12,220 bases of DNA from Bacillota bacterium (lineage in GTDB: Bacteria; Bacillota; Bacilli; Paenibacillales; Paenibacillaceae): the NCBI GenBank assembly GCA_023418755.1, contig JAEZZE010000405.1:1-12220 (forward strand), given 5' to 3'. The position numbers and the translations under genes are program-made. Numbering within the stretch: position 1 is the stretch's first letter; the number at the start of each line of letters is the position of its first letter. The notes beneath the pieces were generated by a model, which did not search any database, had not been told where the DNA came from, and saw only the letters and a program-made list of their open reading frames with translations. Below are positions 1-5,927 of this stretch, in pieces.

Positions 1-44
1 CGGGAGAGAACGGCGCGGAGCTGGCCGGCTCCATCGAGTTTTAA
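1..44 (+). CDS. C-terminal end of an unidentified protein (partial)
   Basis: The reading frame beginning at base 3 is open from the window edge and reads GENGAELAGSIEF before a TAA at 42-44. The residue mix (Gly, Glu, Ala, a hydrophobic end) looks like an ordinary soluble protein tail. The other two plus frames give arginine- and proline-rich strings. Thirteen residues are too few to assign a family, so only the presence of an upstream plus-strand gene is suggested. No clear terminator with a T-run follows it. Confidence 0.4.
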   Translation, partial: GENGAELAGSIEF

Positions 45-233
45 GCAATAGAGAAGGCCGTACCGAATGGCGCCGTGCTCGATGCTTATTGGCCAGGGCT
101 GAAGCCCCGGACGGCGAACGGGAAGGCGCTAACGTTGAAGGCAACGAGACGCAACTGTTATCCCGGAATCCCTTCGGCGCTCATTGGGCACCGTATAACG
201 GAGATCCGCAAACAAGGAGGCCTCTCGTTCCGC
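45..233. other. Intergenic stretch between the partial gene and the DUF4023-like gene
   Basis: I see no convincing gene here. Frames that stay open through this stretch have shadow-like composition. It contains a small hairpin at 93-110 (GGGC / TGAA loop / GCCC, extended by C-G pairs around one mismatch) with no following T-run, so it is a poor terminator. It also carries the possible -10 box and ribosome binding site of the next gene. Confidence 0.4.
194..199 (+). promoter_or_regulatory. Possible -10 box (TATAAC) for the small DUF4023-like gene
   Basis: TATAAC matches the sigma-A -10 consensus at five of six positions and lies 34 bases before the ATG, which would leave a leader of about 27 bases that includes the ribosome binding site. 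No good -35 box is found 16-18 bases upstream, so this is weak evidence. Confidence 0.25.
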
Positions 234-377
234 ATGGACAACACGAACGAATTCGTCGAGAAGCTGCACGACACCCAGGACAAGGACCGCAGAAACCGCA
301 AGCGCCTCACCCAAGGCAACGGAGGGGAAAGCAGCGGCAAGCACCTCCCCGGCAAGCAGCACGGCACGAATAAGTAA
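234..377 (+). CDS. Small hydrophilic DUF4023-like protein (47 aa)
   Basis: This is a 47-residue, highly charged protein that starts MDNTNEFVEKLHDTQ and ends GKQHGTNK. There is no signal peptide or membrane segment. The pattern of N-terminal 'FVEKLHDTQ' helix, a Lys/Arg/Asn-rich middle and a C-terminal 'LPGKQHGTNK' tail is what I remember of the DUF4023 family, short proteins of unknown function in Bacillus and Paenibacillus; this family call is from memory. An AAGGAGG at 214-220 lies 13 bases before the ATG, a little long but the only good signal nearby. A longer frame starting at base 75 exists, but its first 53 codons look non-coding. The gene ends 16 bases before the terminator hairpin. 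It may be monocistronic. Function unknown. Confidence 0.7.
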   Translation: MDNTNEFVEKLHDTQDKDRRNRKRLTQGNGGESSGKHLPGKQHGTNK

Positions 378-393
378 CGCGTCCCGAATCGCG

Positions 394-430
394 AATAAGC
401 CCCCTCGCTTCTCAAGCGAAGGGGCTTATT
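394..430. terminator. Bidirectional intrinsic terminator between convergent genes
   Basis: A 17-base arm at 394-410 pairs with 414-430 around a three-base loop (CTC), with a single C-A mismatch. The stem core is GC-rich (AGCCCC / GGGGCT) and its outer ends are AATAA and TTATT, so both strands give a stem ending in U-rich sequence. It sits 17 bases after the DUF4023-like stop codon and about 80 bases past the stop codon of the convergent lipoprotein gene, so it probably serves both. The U-tract is short. Confidence 0.75.
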
Positions 431-509
431 CTGCCATAGTGAAATTCTACCGTTATCGGATCGGCAAAAATCAATCCGTCGCCATTAAATTTTCAACGCG
501 GCCTCCCGC

Positions 510-1340
510 TTAATCGCCCGCATTCGCGTCCAAGACGACCCAGGACTCGTCCCCGTCGCATTTGGACAGCGTGTAACGCTCCCCGTCCCTGTCCAAGTTT
601 TTGCAGAAACCGATCTTTCTCTCCGGCGAGCCGAAGTTGTCCATCGAATTGTCGTAAGTATACTGAATAACCTGTCCGTCAAAAAGCAAATCCCGAAAGA
701 TCGGATCCCCTTCGATCGTGTAATCGACGAGATGGGCTTCGCCCGGAGTCCCCGACTTGACTTGTTCGACGAATTTCGTCCACTCGTCCAGACCGGTCAG
801 CTTGCCGTGGACGTTGACGATATCCCCGTTAGCGACGGCTTGTTCCGGCTCGTAGTCCAGCAACCGGATCAGCTCTCTTAATCGATCGGTATCCTCTTCC
901 GACATCACGTATCCCGTGCCCGTATCCTCTACATAGGTATACAAGCCTTTCGAGCCCGATGCTTGCCCTAACCAGAGATGAAAGTCCGTCCTTCCGTCTT
1001 CGCCGACGAAGGAGACGTCGTACTCCGGCTTGGCGATATCCAGTTGGCCTTCCATTTTCTCCGCGCCGCGGAACGCCTTGACGAACTCTTCCAGCCCCTC
1101 CCGCTTCGGGAACGCGCCGAGCTCGGCCGGATGGACGCTTCCGAACCGCTGCGACCGGCTGACCACCGCCCGTCCGAACTCCGCCTCCCCCCATTTTACG
1201 GTTGCGATCTCCGGCTTCCGTTCCGGCGAAGCCTTATTCTCCTGCGTGCTCGGCATCGGCCCTCCCGCCGGCTTGGAAGCTCCGCAGCCCGTCAAGAGCA
1301 GCAGACCGGCAAGGGCCACGGTCAAGTACCTTCTCTTCAT
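510..1340 (-). CDS. Membrane-anchored lipoprotein with a DUF4362-like C-terminal domain
   Basis: This encodes 276 residues. Residues 1-19 form a lipoprotein signal peptide: MKRR, a hydrophobic run, then the lipobox L-T-G-C with Cys19 as the lipidation site. I chose this ATG over an in-frame one 22 codons upstream (1406) because it puts the signal peptide at the N-terminus and has a GAGGTGA ribosome binding site 8 bases before it. The longer start would bury the signal and is Arg/Lys-rich. Residues 20-45 are a flexible linker. The C-terminal part (about 170-276), with GDIVNVHGKL, a YTIEGDPIF segment, YTYDNSMDNFGS and two cysteines (246, 261), resembles DUF4362, a domain of Bacillus and Paenibacillus lipoproteins of unknown function; this is from memory. 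The middle part is unassigned. It lies downstream of the DUF3243 gene (75-base gap) but may also have its own promoter. Confidence 0.8.
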   Translation of the reverse strand: MKRRYLTVALAGLLLLTGCGASKPAGGPMPSTQENKASPERKPEIATVKWGEAEFGRAVVSRSQRFGSVHPAELGAFPKREGLEEFVKAFRGAEKMEGQLDIAKPEYDVSFVGEDGRTDFHLWLGQASGSKGLYTYVEDTGTGYVMSEEDTDRLRELIRLLDYEPEQAVANGDIVNVHGKLTGLDEWTKFVEQVKSGTPGEAHLVDYTIEGDPIFRDLLFDGQVIQYTYDNSMDNFGSPERKIGFCKNLDRDGERYTLSKCDGDESWVVLDANAGD

Positions 1341-1361
1341 CTGCACGATCACCTCGTTATT

Positions 1362-1390
1362 CAGACGCAGCGGTCGGCGGATAGGTTTCA
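1362..1390 (-). promoter_or_regulatory. Candidate ECF-sigma promoter upstream of the lipoprotein gene
   Basis: On the minus strand TGAAAC (1390-1385) is followed after 17 bases by CGTCTG (1367-1362). TGAAAC and CGTC are the -35 and -10 elements of Bacillus ECF sigma factors of the SigW/SigV group. The predicted transcription start, near 1355, would leave a leader of only about 15 bases with the ribosome binding site at its very 5' end. That is tight but possible. An overlapping sigma-A reading (TTGAAC, 17 bases, TATCCG) is poorer at the -10. Confidence 0.35.
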
Positions 1391-1415
1391 GCTTCCCCCT
1401 GTTCAACTTATCGCG

Positions 1416-1766
1416 TTAATGGGACCGGGATTCCTGGGCCAGCCTCACCAACATGTGGGCAAGCGCATGACGCTCCTCTTCCGTCCCGGCTTTCCATAGC
1501 TCCTGCAGCAGCAGCTCTTCGCTATTGCGGGGCTCCTCGTGGTTTGCCAAATAGTCGGCCACCTCCCGGGCGATGATCGCCATCTGCTCCTCGTTCATTC
1601 CGAAGCTCTCGGCCATGCGGATTCGCCCGTTAAGATAACCTTTGAACTGTTCGAAATTTCTCAGAATGCGCTCCCGTTCCGACGGCTCGATTCTGGCAAT
1701 GGCATCCCCTACATGATCCGGCGCAATATCGCCGTTCTTGTCGACTACATGGTTATGCTCGGACAT
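1416..1766 (-). CDS. DUF3243 (YmfJ-like) protein
   Basis: This is a 116-residue soluble, mostly helical protein. From about residue 34 on it follows the DUF3243 pattern seen in B. subtilis YmfJ: a helix with 'FEQFKGYLNGRIRMAESFGM', then 'IAREVADYLANHEEPRNSEE', then 'LLQELWKAGTEEERHALAHMLVRL'. YmfJ is about 85 residues, so this copy carries roughly 30 extra N-terminal residues rich in His, Asp and Glu. The start is supported by an AGGAGG seven bases before the ATG. The family has no established biochemical role. It follows the MFS transporter gene by 27 bases, so they are probably cotranscribed. Confidence 0.85.
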   Translation of the reverse strand: MSEHNHVVDKNGDIAPDHVGDAIARIEPSERERILRNFEQFKGYLNGRIRMAESFGMNEEQMAIIAREVADYLANHEEPRNSEELLLQELWKAGTEEERHALAHMLVRLAQESRSH

Positions 1767-1793
1767 TCGTCATCCTCCTCTTGCGCGGATTTG

Positions 1794-2999
1794 TCATGCC
1801 CCCATATTGTTCCCTTCCGGCCGACGATCGAACCTTCTTTTGGAAACCATCCTCAGCATGACGCAGTAAGCGACCGTACCCGCCAGAGTAATTCCCGAAC
1901 TGATTTTGTACATCGTCTGCGGACCTAGCTCCTGGAACATCCAGCCCCCGACGGTTCCCGCCAATATCCCGGACACTCCGCCCCACGTCAGACCGTAGAT
2001 CGCTTGTCCGGAAGAACGATATTCCGGGGGTACAAGCAGCGACGTCAGTTGGGTTCCGACATAATAGTAGATGCCGAAGGTCGCGCAGTGCATCAACTGA
2101 ATGGCCACGATCTGCGTCGACGTATCCGCCGCGCCCATCAGCGCCCAGCGAATCGTATAGAGCAGACTGGCCACGACCAGCCAGGCGACCATCGGTCTTA
2201 CGCTTCTCTTCATGTATTTGTCCAGCAGCAGAAACACCGGAGCTTCGAGGAAAGCCGTCGCAAACATGGACCAGCCGACCACGGACGTGGAGCCGCCCAA
2301 CTGATCGATATACAATCCGACGAACGTTCCGTTAATCGAATTGGGCACGGATACGAGCACTCCGACGGTAAGCAGCACCAGAAACGGCCCGTTAGCGAAA
2401 ATTCGAGCGTACGACGTTTTGTTCGAGGAACCCGCCGTCGGCATTTCGCTGCCGCGCGGCAGCAGAAAGGCAATGACGATCGCTACAAGCATCGCGGCAT
2501 CGAAAACGATCCAGAGCTTGGAAATACCCAGATGGCCGATCAGAGGACCGACCGCCGCGGCCGTGACGGCCCAGCCTAGAGATCCCCACATCCGAAAAGC
2601 TCCGAACTTGTACCGCGTGCCCTCGATCGTATTTAGAACAAGGCTGTTGCTCTGCGTAAATAACGGACTCTGAAATAGGAAATACACAAGGATCGCCCCG
2701 TAGATCAGCGGCTCGCGGCCCGTGAAGAACACTCCTTGCATAGCGGCGAACGCGCCTATTAAAGCCAGAATAAGCACGATGCGATTGTTGCGCATCCGAT
2801 CCGCCCAATAAGCCCATAGCGGATTAGCCACAAGAGAAACGATCGGTCCTCCCGCCAGCAAAGTGCCGATCTCGATCGGGGAGATGCCAATGTCTTTCAG
2901 ATACAGGGCGAAAAAAGTACCGTATACGGCCAGAGCGCCGTACATGACGAAATTGAATATTCTCAGAATGTGAAACGGCAGGGTCGGTCGTTCCGTCAT
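1794..2999 (-). CDS. MFS transporter, MFS_1-like / LacY-NupG-type
   Basis: This is a 401-residue integral membrane protein with about twelve hydrophobic segments, the usual size for the superfamily. The first segment follows a short MTERPTLPFHILR N-terminus. A loop after the second segment reads PLWAYWADRMRNNR, matching the MFS motif A region (G-x-x-x-D-R-x-G-R-like, Asp-Arg kept). The charged centre loop is around residues 205-225 and the tail is Arg-rich. The overall pattern recalls Bacillus YwbF-type carriers of the MFS_1_like family, proton symporters of sugars or nucleosides, but the substrate cannot be told. The gene starts with its own 250-base upstream region after the terminator of the aldolase operon. 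Its ribosome binding site (AAGGAACGGAG) lies inside a predicted hairpin. Confidence 0.85.
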   Translation of the reverse strand: MTERPTLPFHILRIFNFVMYGALAVYGTFFALYLKDIGISPIEIGTLLAGGPIVSLVANPLWAYWADRMRNNRIVLILALIGAFAAMQGVFFTGREPLIYGAILVYFLFQSPLFTQSNSLVLNTIEGTRYKFGAFRMWGSLGWAVTAAAVGPLIGHLGISKLWIVFDAAMLVAIVIAFLLPRGSEMPTAGSSNKTSYARIFANGPFLVLLTVGVLVSVPNSINGTFVGLYIDQLGGSTSVVGWSMFATAFLEAPVFLLLDKYMKRSVRPMVAWLVVASLLYTIRWALMGAADTSTQIVAIQLMHCATFGIYYYVGTQLTSLLVPPEYRSSGQAIYGLTWGGVSGILAGTVGGWMFQELGPQTMYKISSGITLAGTVAYCVMLRMVSKRRFDRRPEGNNMGA

Positions 3000-3014
3000 G
3001 GCGCTCCGTTCCTT
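3000..3014 (-). promoter_or_regulatory. Ribosome binding site of the MFS gene, inside a hairpin arm
   Basis: On the minus strand AAGGAACGGAG precedes the ATG with GGAG four bases, and AAGGA ten bases, from the start codon. Bases 3005-3014 form the 3' arm of the inverted repeat described next, so the site would be paired when that hairpin forms. Confidence 0.6.
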
Positions 3015-3050
3015 TCGGGACTGAATTTCGTGTTTTAGGGAAGGAACGGA
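3005..3050 (-). repeat. Perfect 10-base inverted repeat covering the MFS ribosome binding site
   Basis: On the minus strand the 5' arm TCCGTTCCTT (3050-3041) is exactly complementary to the 3' arm AAGGAACGGA (3014-3005), with a 26-base loop. In RNA it would sequester the Shine-Dalgarno of the MFS gene. There is no T-run after it and the ATG follows five bases later, so it is not a terminator. The large loop makes it a poor protein operator. A translational control element is an inference. Confidence 0.5.
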
Positions 3051-3146
3051 AGACTGAGCAAGCTATCATCTCCTCTGCCGCCATTTCTCCGCCTTATTAG
3101 TGCGACAAGTAGATGACCTCGCCGATCAGCACCGCTCATGATTGTT

Positions 3147-3175
3147 ATTATGCAGGCATACGTCGACCGCGTCTA
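3147..3175 (-). promoter_or_regulatory. Candidate sigma-A promoter of the MFS operon, with an overlapping palindrome
   Basis: On the minus strand TAGACG (3175-3170; four of six matches to the -35) is followed after 17 bases by CATAAT (3152-3147; five of six to the -10). The palindrome TATGC-CT-GCATA at 3149-3160 overlaps the spacer and the -10 box, the sort of place a repressor binds. Transcription would start near 3140, giving an untranslated leader of about 140 bases. Confidence 0.35.
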
Positions 3176-3192
3176 CCTCGTCCCGCTTCATC

Positions 3193-3240
3193 AGCGAAAA
3201 AACAGAAAACGGCAGGCAAGATATCCTCTTGCGCTGCCGT
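3193..3240 (-). terminator. Strong intrinsic terminator after the aldo/keto reductase gene
   Basis: On the minus strand ACGGCAG-CG-CAAG (3240-3228) pairs with CTTGC-CTGCCGT (3220-3209), a 12-pair stem with one bulged G and a seven-base loop. It is followed directly by TTTCTGTTTTTT (3208-3197). It begins eight bases after the reductase stop codon and closes the binding-protein/aldolase operon. Confidence 0.9.
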
Positions 3241-3248
3241 ATCCCCTA

Positions 3249-4106
3249 TTAGAAATCAAAGTTATCCGGATCGGGTCCGATTCTGTGATTTTGATTAAGC
3301 CTATCGATCGCCGACATATCCTCGTCGGTCAGCTCGAAGTCGAAGATGTCCGAATTTTCGCGAATGCGCGCTTCCTTGACGGATTTGGGAATCGTAACGA
3401 TGCCGCTCTGCACGTCCCACCGCAGAATAATCTGAGACGGCGTTTTTCCATACTTGGCCGCCAACTGCACGAGGATCTCGTTGTCCAGAAGCTGGCCTTT
3501 CATTAGGGGACTCCACGCTTCCACCCGAATTCCGTGCTCGCCGCAGAACTGCCTTAATTCCCGCTGCGACAACCGAGGGTGCAGCTCGACCTGGTTTACC
3601 GCGGGTACGATCGCGCTTCCCTCCATTAAGTGCCGAAGGTGATGAATTTGAAAGTTGCTGACGCCGATGGCCCGAATCCGTCCTTCGCCGTACAGCTTCT
3701 CCATGGCCCGCCAGCTTTCCGGGTATTTCCCCGCCACTGGCCAATGAATCAAATAGAGATCGATATAATCCAGCCCCAGCTTATGACAGCTGACTTCGAA
3801 CGCCTTCAATGCGCTCTCGTAGCCTTGGTCGGGATTCGCCAGCTTAGTCGTAATAAATAGCTGCTCCCGCGGAACGCCGCTTTGCCGAACAGCCTCCCCG
3901 ACCCCTAGCTCATTGTCATAGGCAGCCGCCGTATCTATGCTCCGGTAACCGGCCTTGATCGCGGACAGGACGGATTGCTTGACTTCTTCCCCTTCGTTCG
4001 CCTGAAATACCCCAAGCCCGAACCAGGGCATCCGAACGCCATTGTTCAATACCACGGCGTCGCTCAATCCCCGGATTTCCGCCCGACTGTCTTTCTCATG
4101 ATGCAT
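3249..4106 (-). CDS. Aldo/keto reductase (AKR5-type, YtbE/YvgN-like)
   Basis: This 285-residue cytosolic oxidoreductase would reduce aldehydes or ketones with NADPH. The length is standard for AKRs with a TIM-barrel fold. The catalytic tetrad is visible: Asp58 and Tyr63 in SIDTAAAYDNE, Lys88 in ITTKLA, and His121 in LIHWPV. The NADPH-binding loop is at IPKSVKEARIREN (239-251), and the C-terminus GPDPDNFDF is typical of the Bacillus AKR5 group related to methylglyoxal and 2,5-diketogluconate reductases. The frame is open further upstream to 4280, but the ATG at 4106 has an AAAGGAGG nine bases before it, and the extra residues would be antisense-like. It starts 23 bases after the upstream aldolase gene and is last in the operon. 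I infer that it acts on an aldehyde or keto sugar linked to the aldolase step; the substrate is not evident. Confidence 0.9.
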   Translation of the reverse strand: MHHEKDSRAEIRGLSDAVVLNNGVRMPWFGLGVFQANEGEEVKQSVLSAIKAGYRSIDTAAAYDNELGVGEAVRQSGVPREQLFITTKLANPDQGYESALKAFEVSCHKLGLDYIDLYLIHWPVAGKYPESWRAMEKLYGEGRIRAIGVSNFQIHHLRHLMEGSAIVPAVNQVELHPRLSQRELRQFCGEHGIRVEAWSPLMKGQLLDNEILVQLAAKYGKTPSQIILRWDVQSGIVTIPKSVKEARIRENSDIFDFELTDEDMSAIDRLNQNHRIGPDPDNFDF

Positions 4107-4129
4107 CGTTGCACCCTCCTTTATTCCGG

Positions 4130-5029
4130 TCAAGCCTTCAACTCTTCCAGCAAAGCATCGATTTTCCGCTCCTCTTCCGGCCGAAGAGGCTCGACCGGCA
4201 TAGACGCCCTGGAGCGGCCCAGATTCATTTTTTGCATCGTGTATTTCATCCCGGTCAACCAGGAGCTGCCGATGCCGCATATCCTCTTGATGTTATTGAT
4301 TTTCTGCTGCAGCTCTTTCGTGCGGGCCACATCCCCTTGCCTGCCGGCCTCGAAAATGTCCACGAAAACCTCGGGAAACAAATTCGCGAGCCCCGCAATG
4401 CTTCCGTGGGTGCCGAACAAGAGGCTCGTTCCGCACAGCTCCTCGCCGCCGCAAAATATCCGCAAATCCGTTCCCTCAAGCAAAGTCAGCGTCTTAAAAT
4501 GCTGGTCCCAGTTGCCGCAGGTATCCTTGTATCCGATCACCTTATCGATCTTGGACAGCTCCAGCACCGTTTCCGGCAAGATGTTCACTTGGGTTAGCGC
4601 AGGAATGTTATAGACCATAATCTTGGCCGCCGTCTGCCGGCTAATCGTCTCGAAATGCCGGATCACTTCGGCCTGGCACGAAGCGTTCATATAGAAGTGC
4701 GGCGTAACCACCACATACTCCGCTCCGTGCTGCTCCACCCTCTTGATGCCTTCGATCACGCGCGGGGTGGAGACGTCGATCACGCCGCAATAGACGGGAA
4801 CCTGGCCTCCGGCCTCTTGCAGGCAGAGGGCATTCGCCCGCTCCCACGCCTCTCTGCTCACATTGGTGCCTTCTCCGGCCGACCCCATCGGAAACAAGCC
4901 GTGGACGCCGCCCTCCAGACAATGGCGGATCAACTTAACGAAGCCGGCTTCATCCAAGCTTTCATCCTCGTTCAGCGGAGTGAATAAGGGAGGAACGATT
5001 CCTCTTAAATCCCGATCGGCGAATTTCAT
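4130..5029 (-). CDS. DapA-superfamily aldolase/dehydratase, sialic-acid-lyase-like active site
   Basis: This is a 299-residue class I aldolase of the dihydrodipicolinate synthase/N-acetylneuraminate lyase family, a cytosolic TIM barrel acting on 2-keto acids by a Schiff base. The Schiff-base lysine is Lys168 in IGYKDTCGN, the catalytic tyrosine is Tyr140 in VYNIPALTQV, and the carboxylate-binding motif is MGSAGEG (48-54). True DHDPS needs an Arg just after the tyrosine motif and a Tyr in the TPYY motif. Here Leu145 replaces the Arg and the second motif reads TPHFY. YNIPAL is the NanA-type sequence, and GGEE (194-197) occupies the place of the NanA GYDE pair that holds the sugar tail. This suggests a polyhydroxylated 2-keto-3-deoxy acid as substrate (inference). 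The ATG overlaps the preceding stop codon (ATGA, 5026-5029), with GGAGGAGG upstream. Confidence 0.88.
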   Translation of the reverse strand: MKFADRDLRGIVPPLFTPLNEDESLDEAGFVKLIRHCLEGGVHGLFPMGSAGEGTNVSREAWERANALCLQEAGGQVPVYCGVIDVSTPRVIEGIKRVEQHGAEYVVVTPHFYMNASCQAEVIRHFETISRQTAAKIMVYNIPALTQVNILPETVLELSKIDKVIGYKDTCGNWDQHFKTLTLLEGTDLRIFCGGEELCGTSLLFGTHGSIAGLANLFPEVFVDIFEAGRQGDVARTKELQQKINNIKRICGIGSSWLTGMKYTMQKMNLGRSRASMPVEPLRPEEERKIDALLEELKA

Positions 5030-5901
5030 AGATGCAGCTCCTCCTCCAAGATCATCCGGAGCTTCTCGTAATCCGTATCCGACAACGTGCCGAGCGGTTC
5101 CCTGCAGCGTCTCGAGCCGTATCCGGCAATTTCCGCTCCGGCCTTCATTTTGCGAATGTCTCCGGCAAACAATTGCGCATAGTTGTGCAGCTCCATTTGG
5201 CACTTCAGCGCCGCGGCGACATCGCCGCTATTCACCGCCCGTCGCAACGCGACGAATGTCCCCGGCACGATATTGATCATTCCGGATATAATGCCGTCCG
5301 CCCCATGGGACAACGCGTAAAGCGCGGTAATATCCGAGCCGGTGAAGAAGGTCGTATCCGGCATAGCCGAATACGTTAAGGTGCGCAGCATATCGTCCTG
5401 ACTGTTTTTCAGTCCGACGATGTTGCCATGTTCCCGGATCAAGCGCTGCACGAGCTCCGGCCTCAGGTCATTGCCCGTATGCGGCATATTGTAAAGATAG
5501 AGAGGCGTATCTTCGGCGCGTTGCGCAATAGCTCCGAAAAAGTCGGCCAGCGATTCATCGTCATGCTTCCAGAACCAGGGGGATACGGCGACGAGCGCGT
5601 CTACGCCCAGCGACCGCGCATGATCCGTAAGCCTTAAACTATCGCGAAGATTCGACGCGGTTACATGGACTAGAAAAGGAACTCTGCCTGCCGTCGCCTT
5701 CATGAGCCTCTCCGTAATCCGCTCCCGTTCCTCCCTATCCAGCGCGATGAATTCTCCCGCCGACCCGCCGACGAAGATCGCATCCACTCCTGCGCGAATG
5801 AGCTCTTCCATGTGGGCTTCCATCGCCTCAAGATCGATCTCGCCCTGTACGTTGAATTGGGTAAATATCGGAACGACGATTCCGTTCAATTGTCCATTCA
5901 T
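5026..5901 (-). CDS. DapA-superfamily aldolase/dehydratase, second paralogue
   Basis: This is a 291-residue member of the same superfamily, diverged from its neighbour. The Schiff-base lysine is Lys165 in VGLKNSQDD, the catalytic tyrosine is Tyr137 in YLYNMPHTGND, and the carboxylate loop is GGSAGEF (45-51). The DHDPS arginine position is His141 and the TPYY motif is replaced by SPWFWK, so lysine biosynthesis is unlikely. The position matching the NanA Asp-Glu pair is Asp190-Ile191, so tail recognition should differ from the neighbour. It could be a keto-sugar-acid aldolase, a dehydratase such as those acting on 4-deoxy-5-keto-glucarate, or a lyase of a related keto acid. It starts 26 bases after the solute-binding protein gene with an AAAGAGGT ribosome binding site, and is translationally coupled to the next gene. 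Confidence 0.88.
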   Translation of the reverse strand: MNGQLNGIVVPIFTQFNVQGEIDLEAMEAHMEELIRAGVDAIFVGGSAGEFIALDREERERITERLMKATAGRVPFLVHVTASNLRDSLRLTDHARSLGVDALVAVSPWFWKHDDESLADFFGAIAQRAEDTPLYLYNMPHTGNDLRPELVQRLIREHGNIVGLKNSQDDMLRTLTYSAMPDTTFFTGSDITALYALSHGADGIISGMINIVPGTFVALRRAVNSGDVAAALKCQMELHNYAQLFAGDIRKMKAGAEIAGYGSRRCREPLGTLSDTDYEKLRMILEEELHL

Positions 5902-5927
5902 CCCGTTGACCTCTTTTCCTGATCCGA

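Noticed and set aside
75..233. N-terminal extension of the DUF4023-like protein from an ATG at base 75
   Set aside because: The extra 53 residues look non-coding, and the AAGGAGG at 214-220 points to the ATG at 234.
978..1499. A 173-codon plus-strand open frame opposite the lipoprotein gene
   Set aside because: It crosses the lipoprotein gene, the gap and the end of the DUF3243 gene, and shows no domain and an Arg/Leu/Pro-rich composition.
3005..3050. The inverted repeat before the MFS gene as an intrinsic terminator
   Set aside because: There is no T-run after the 3' arm, the loop is 26 bases, and the start codon follows after five bases.
2824..3084. An upstream minus-strand frame starting at 3084 and running out of frame into the MFS gene, possibly a leader peptide
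   Set aside because: Its start has only a poorly spaced AAGGCGGAG, the frame continues far into the MFS gene without a coding look, and nothing links it to a known leader peptide.
4130..5029. Annotation as dapA (dihydrodipicolinate synthase for lysine biosynthesis)
   Set aside because: The key arginine and the TPYY tyrosine are missing and the gene sits in an inducible-looking transport operon, so a housekeeping lysine role is unlikely.
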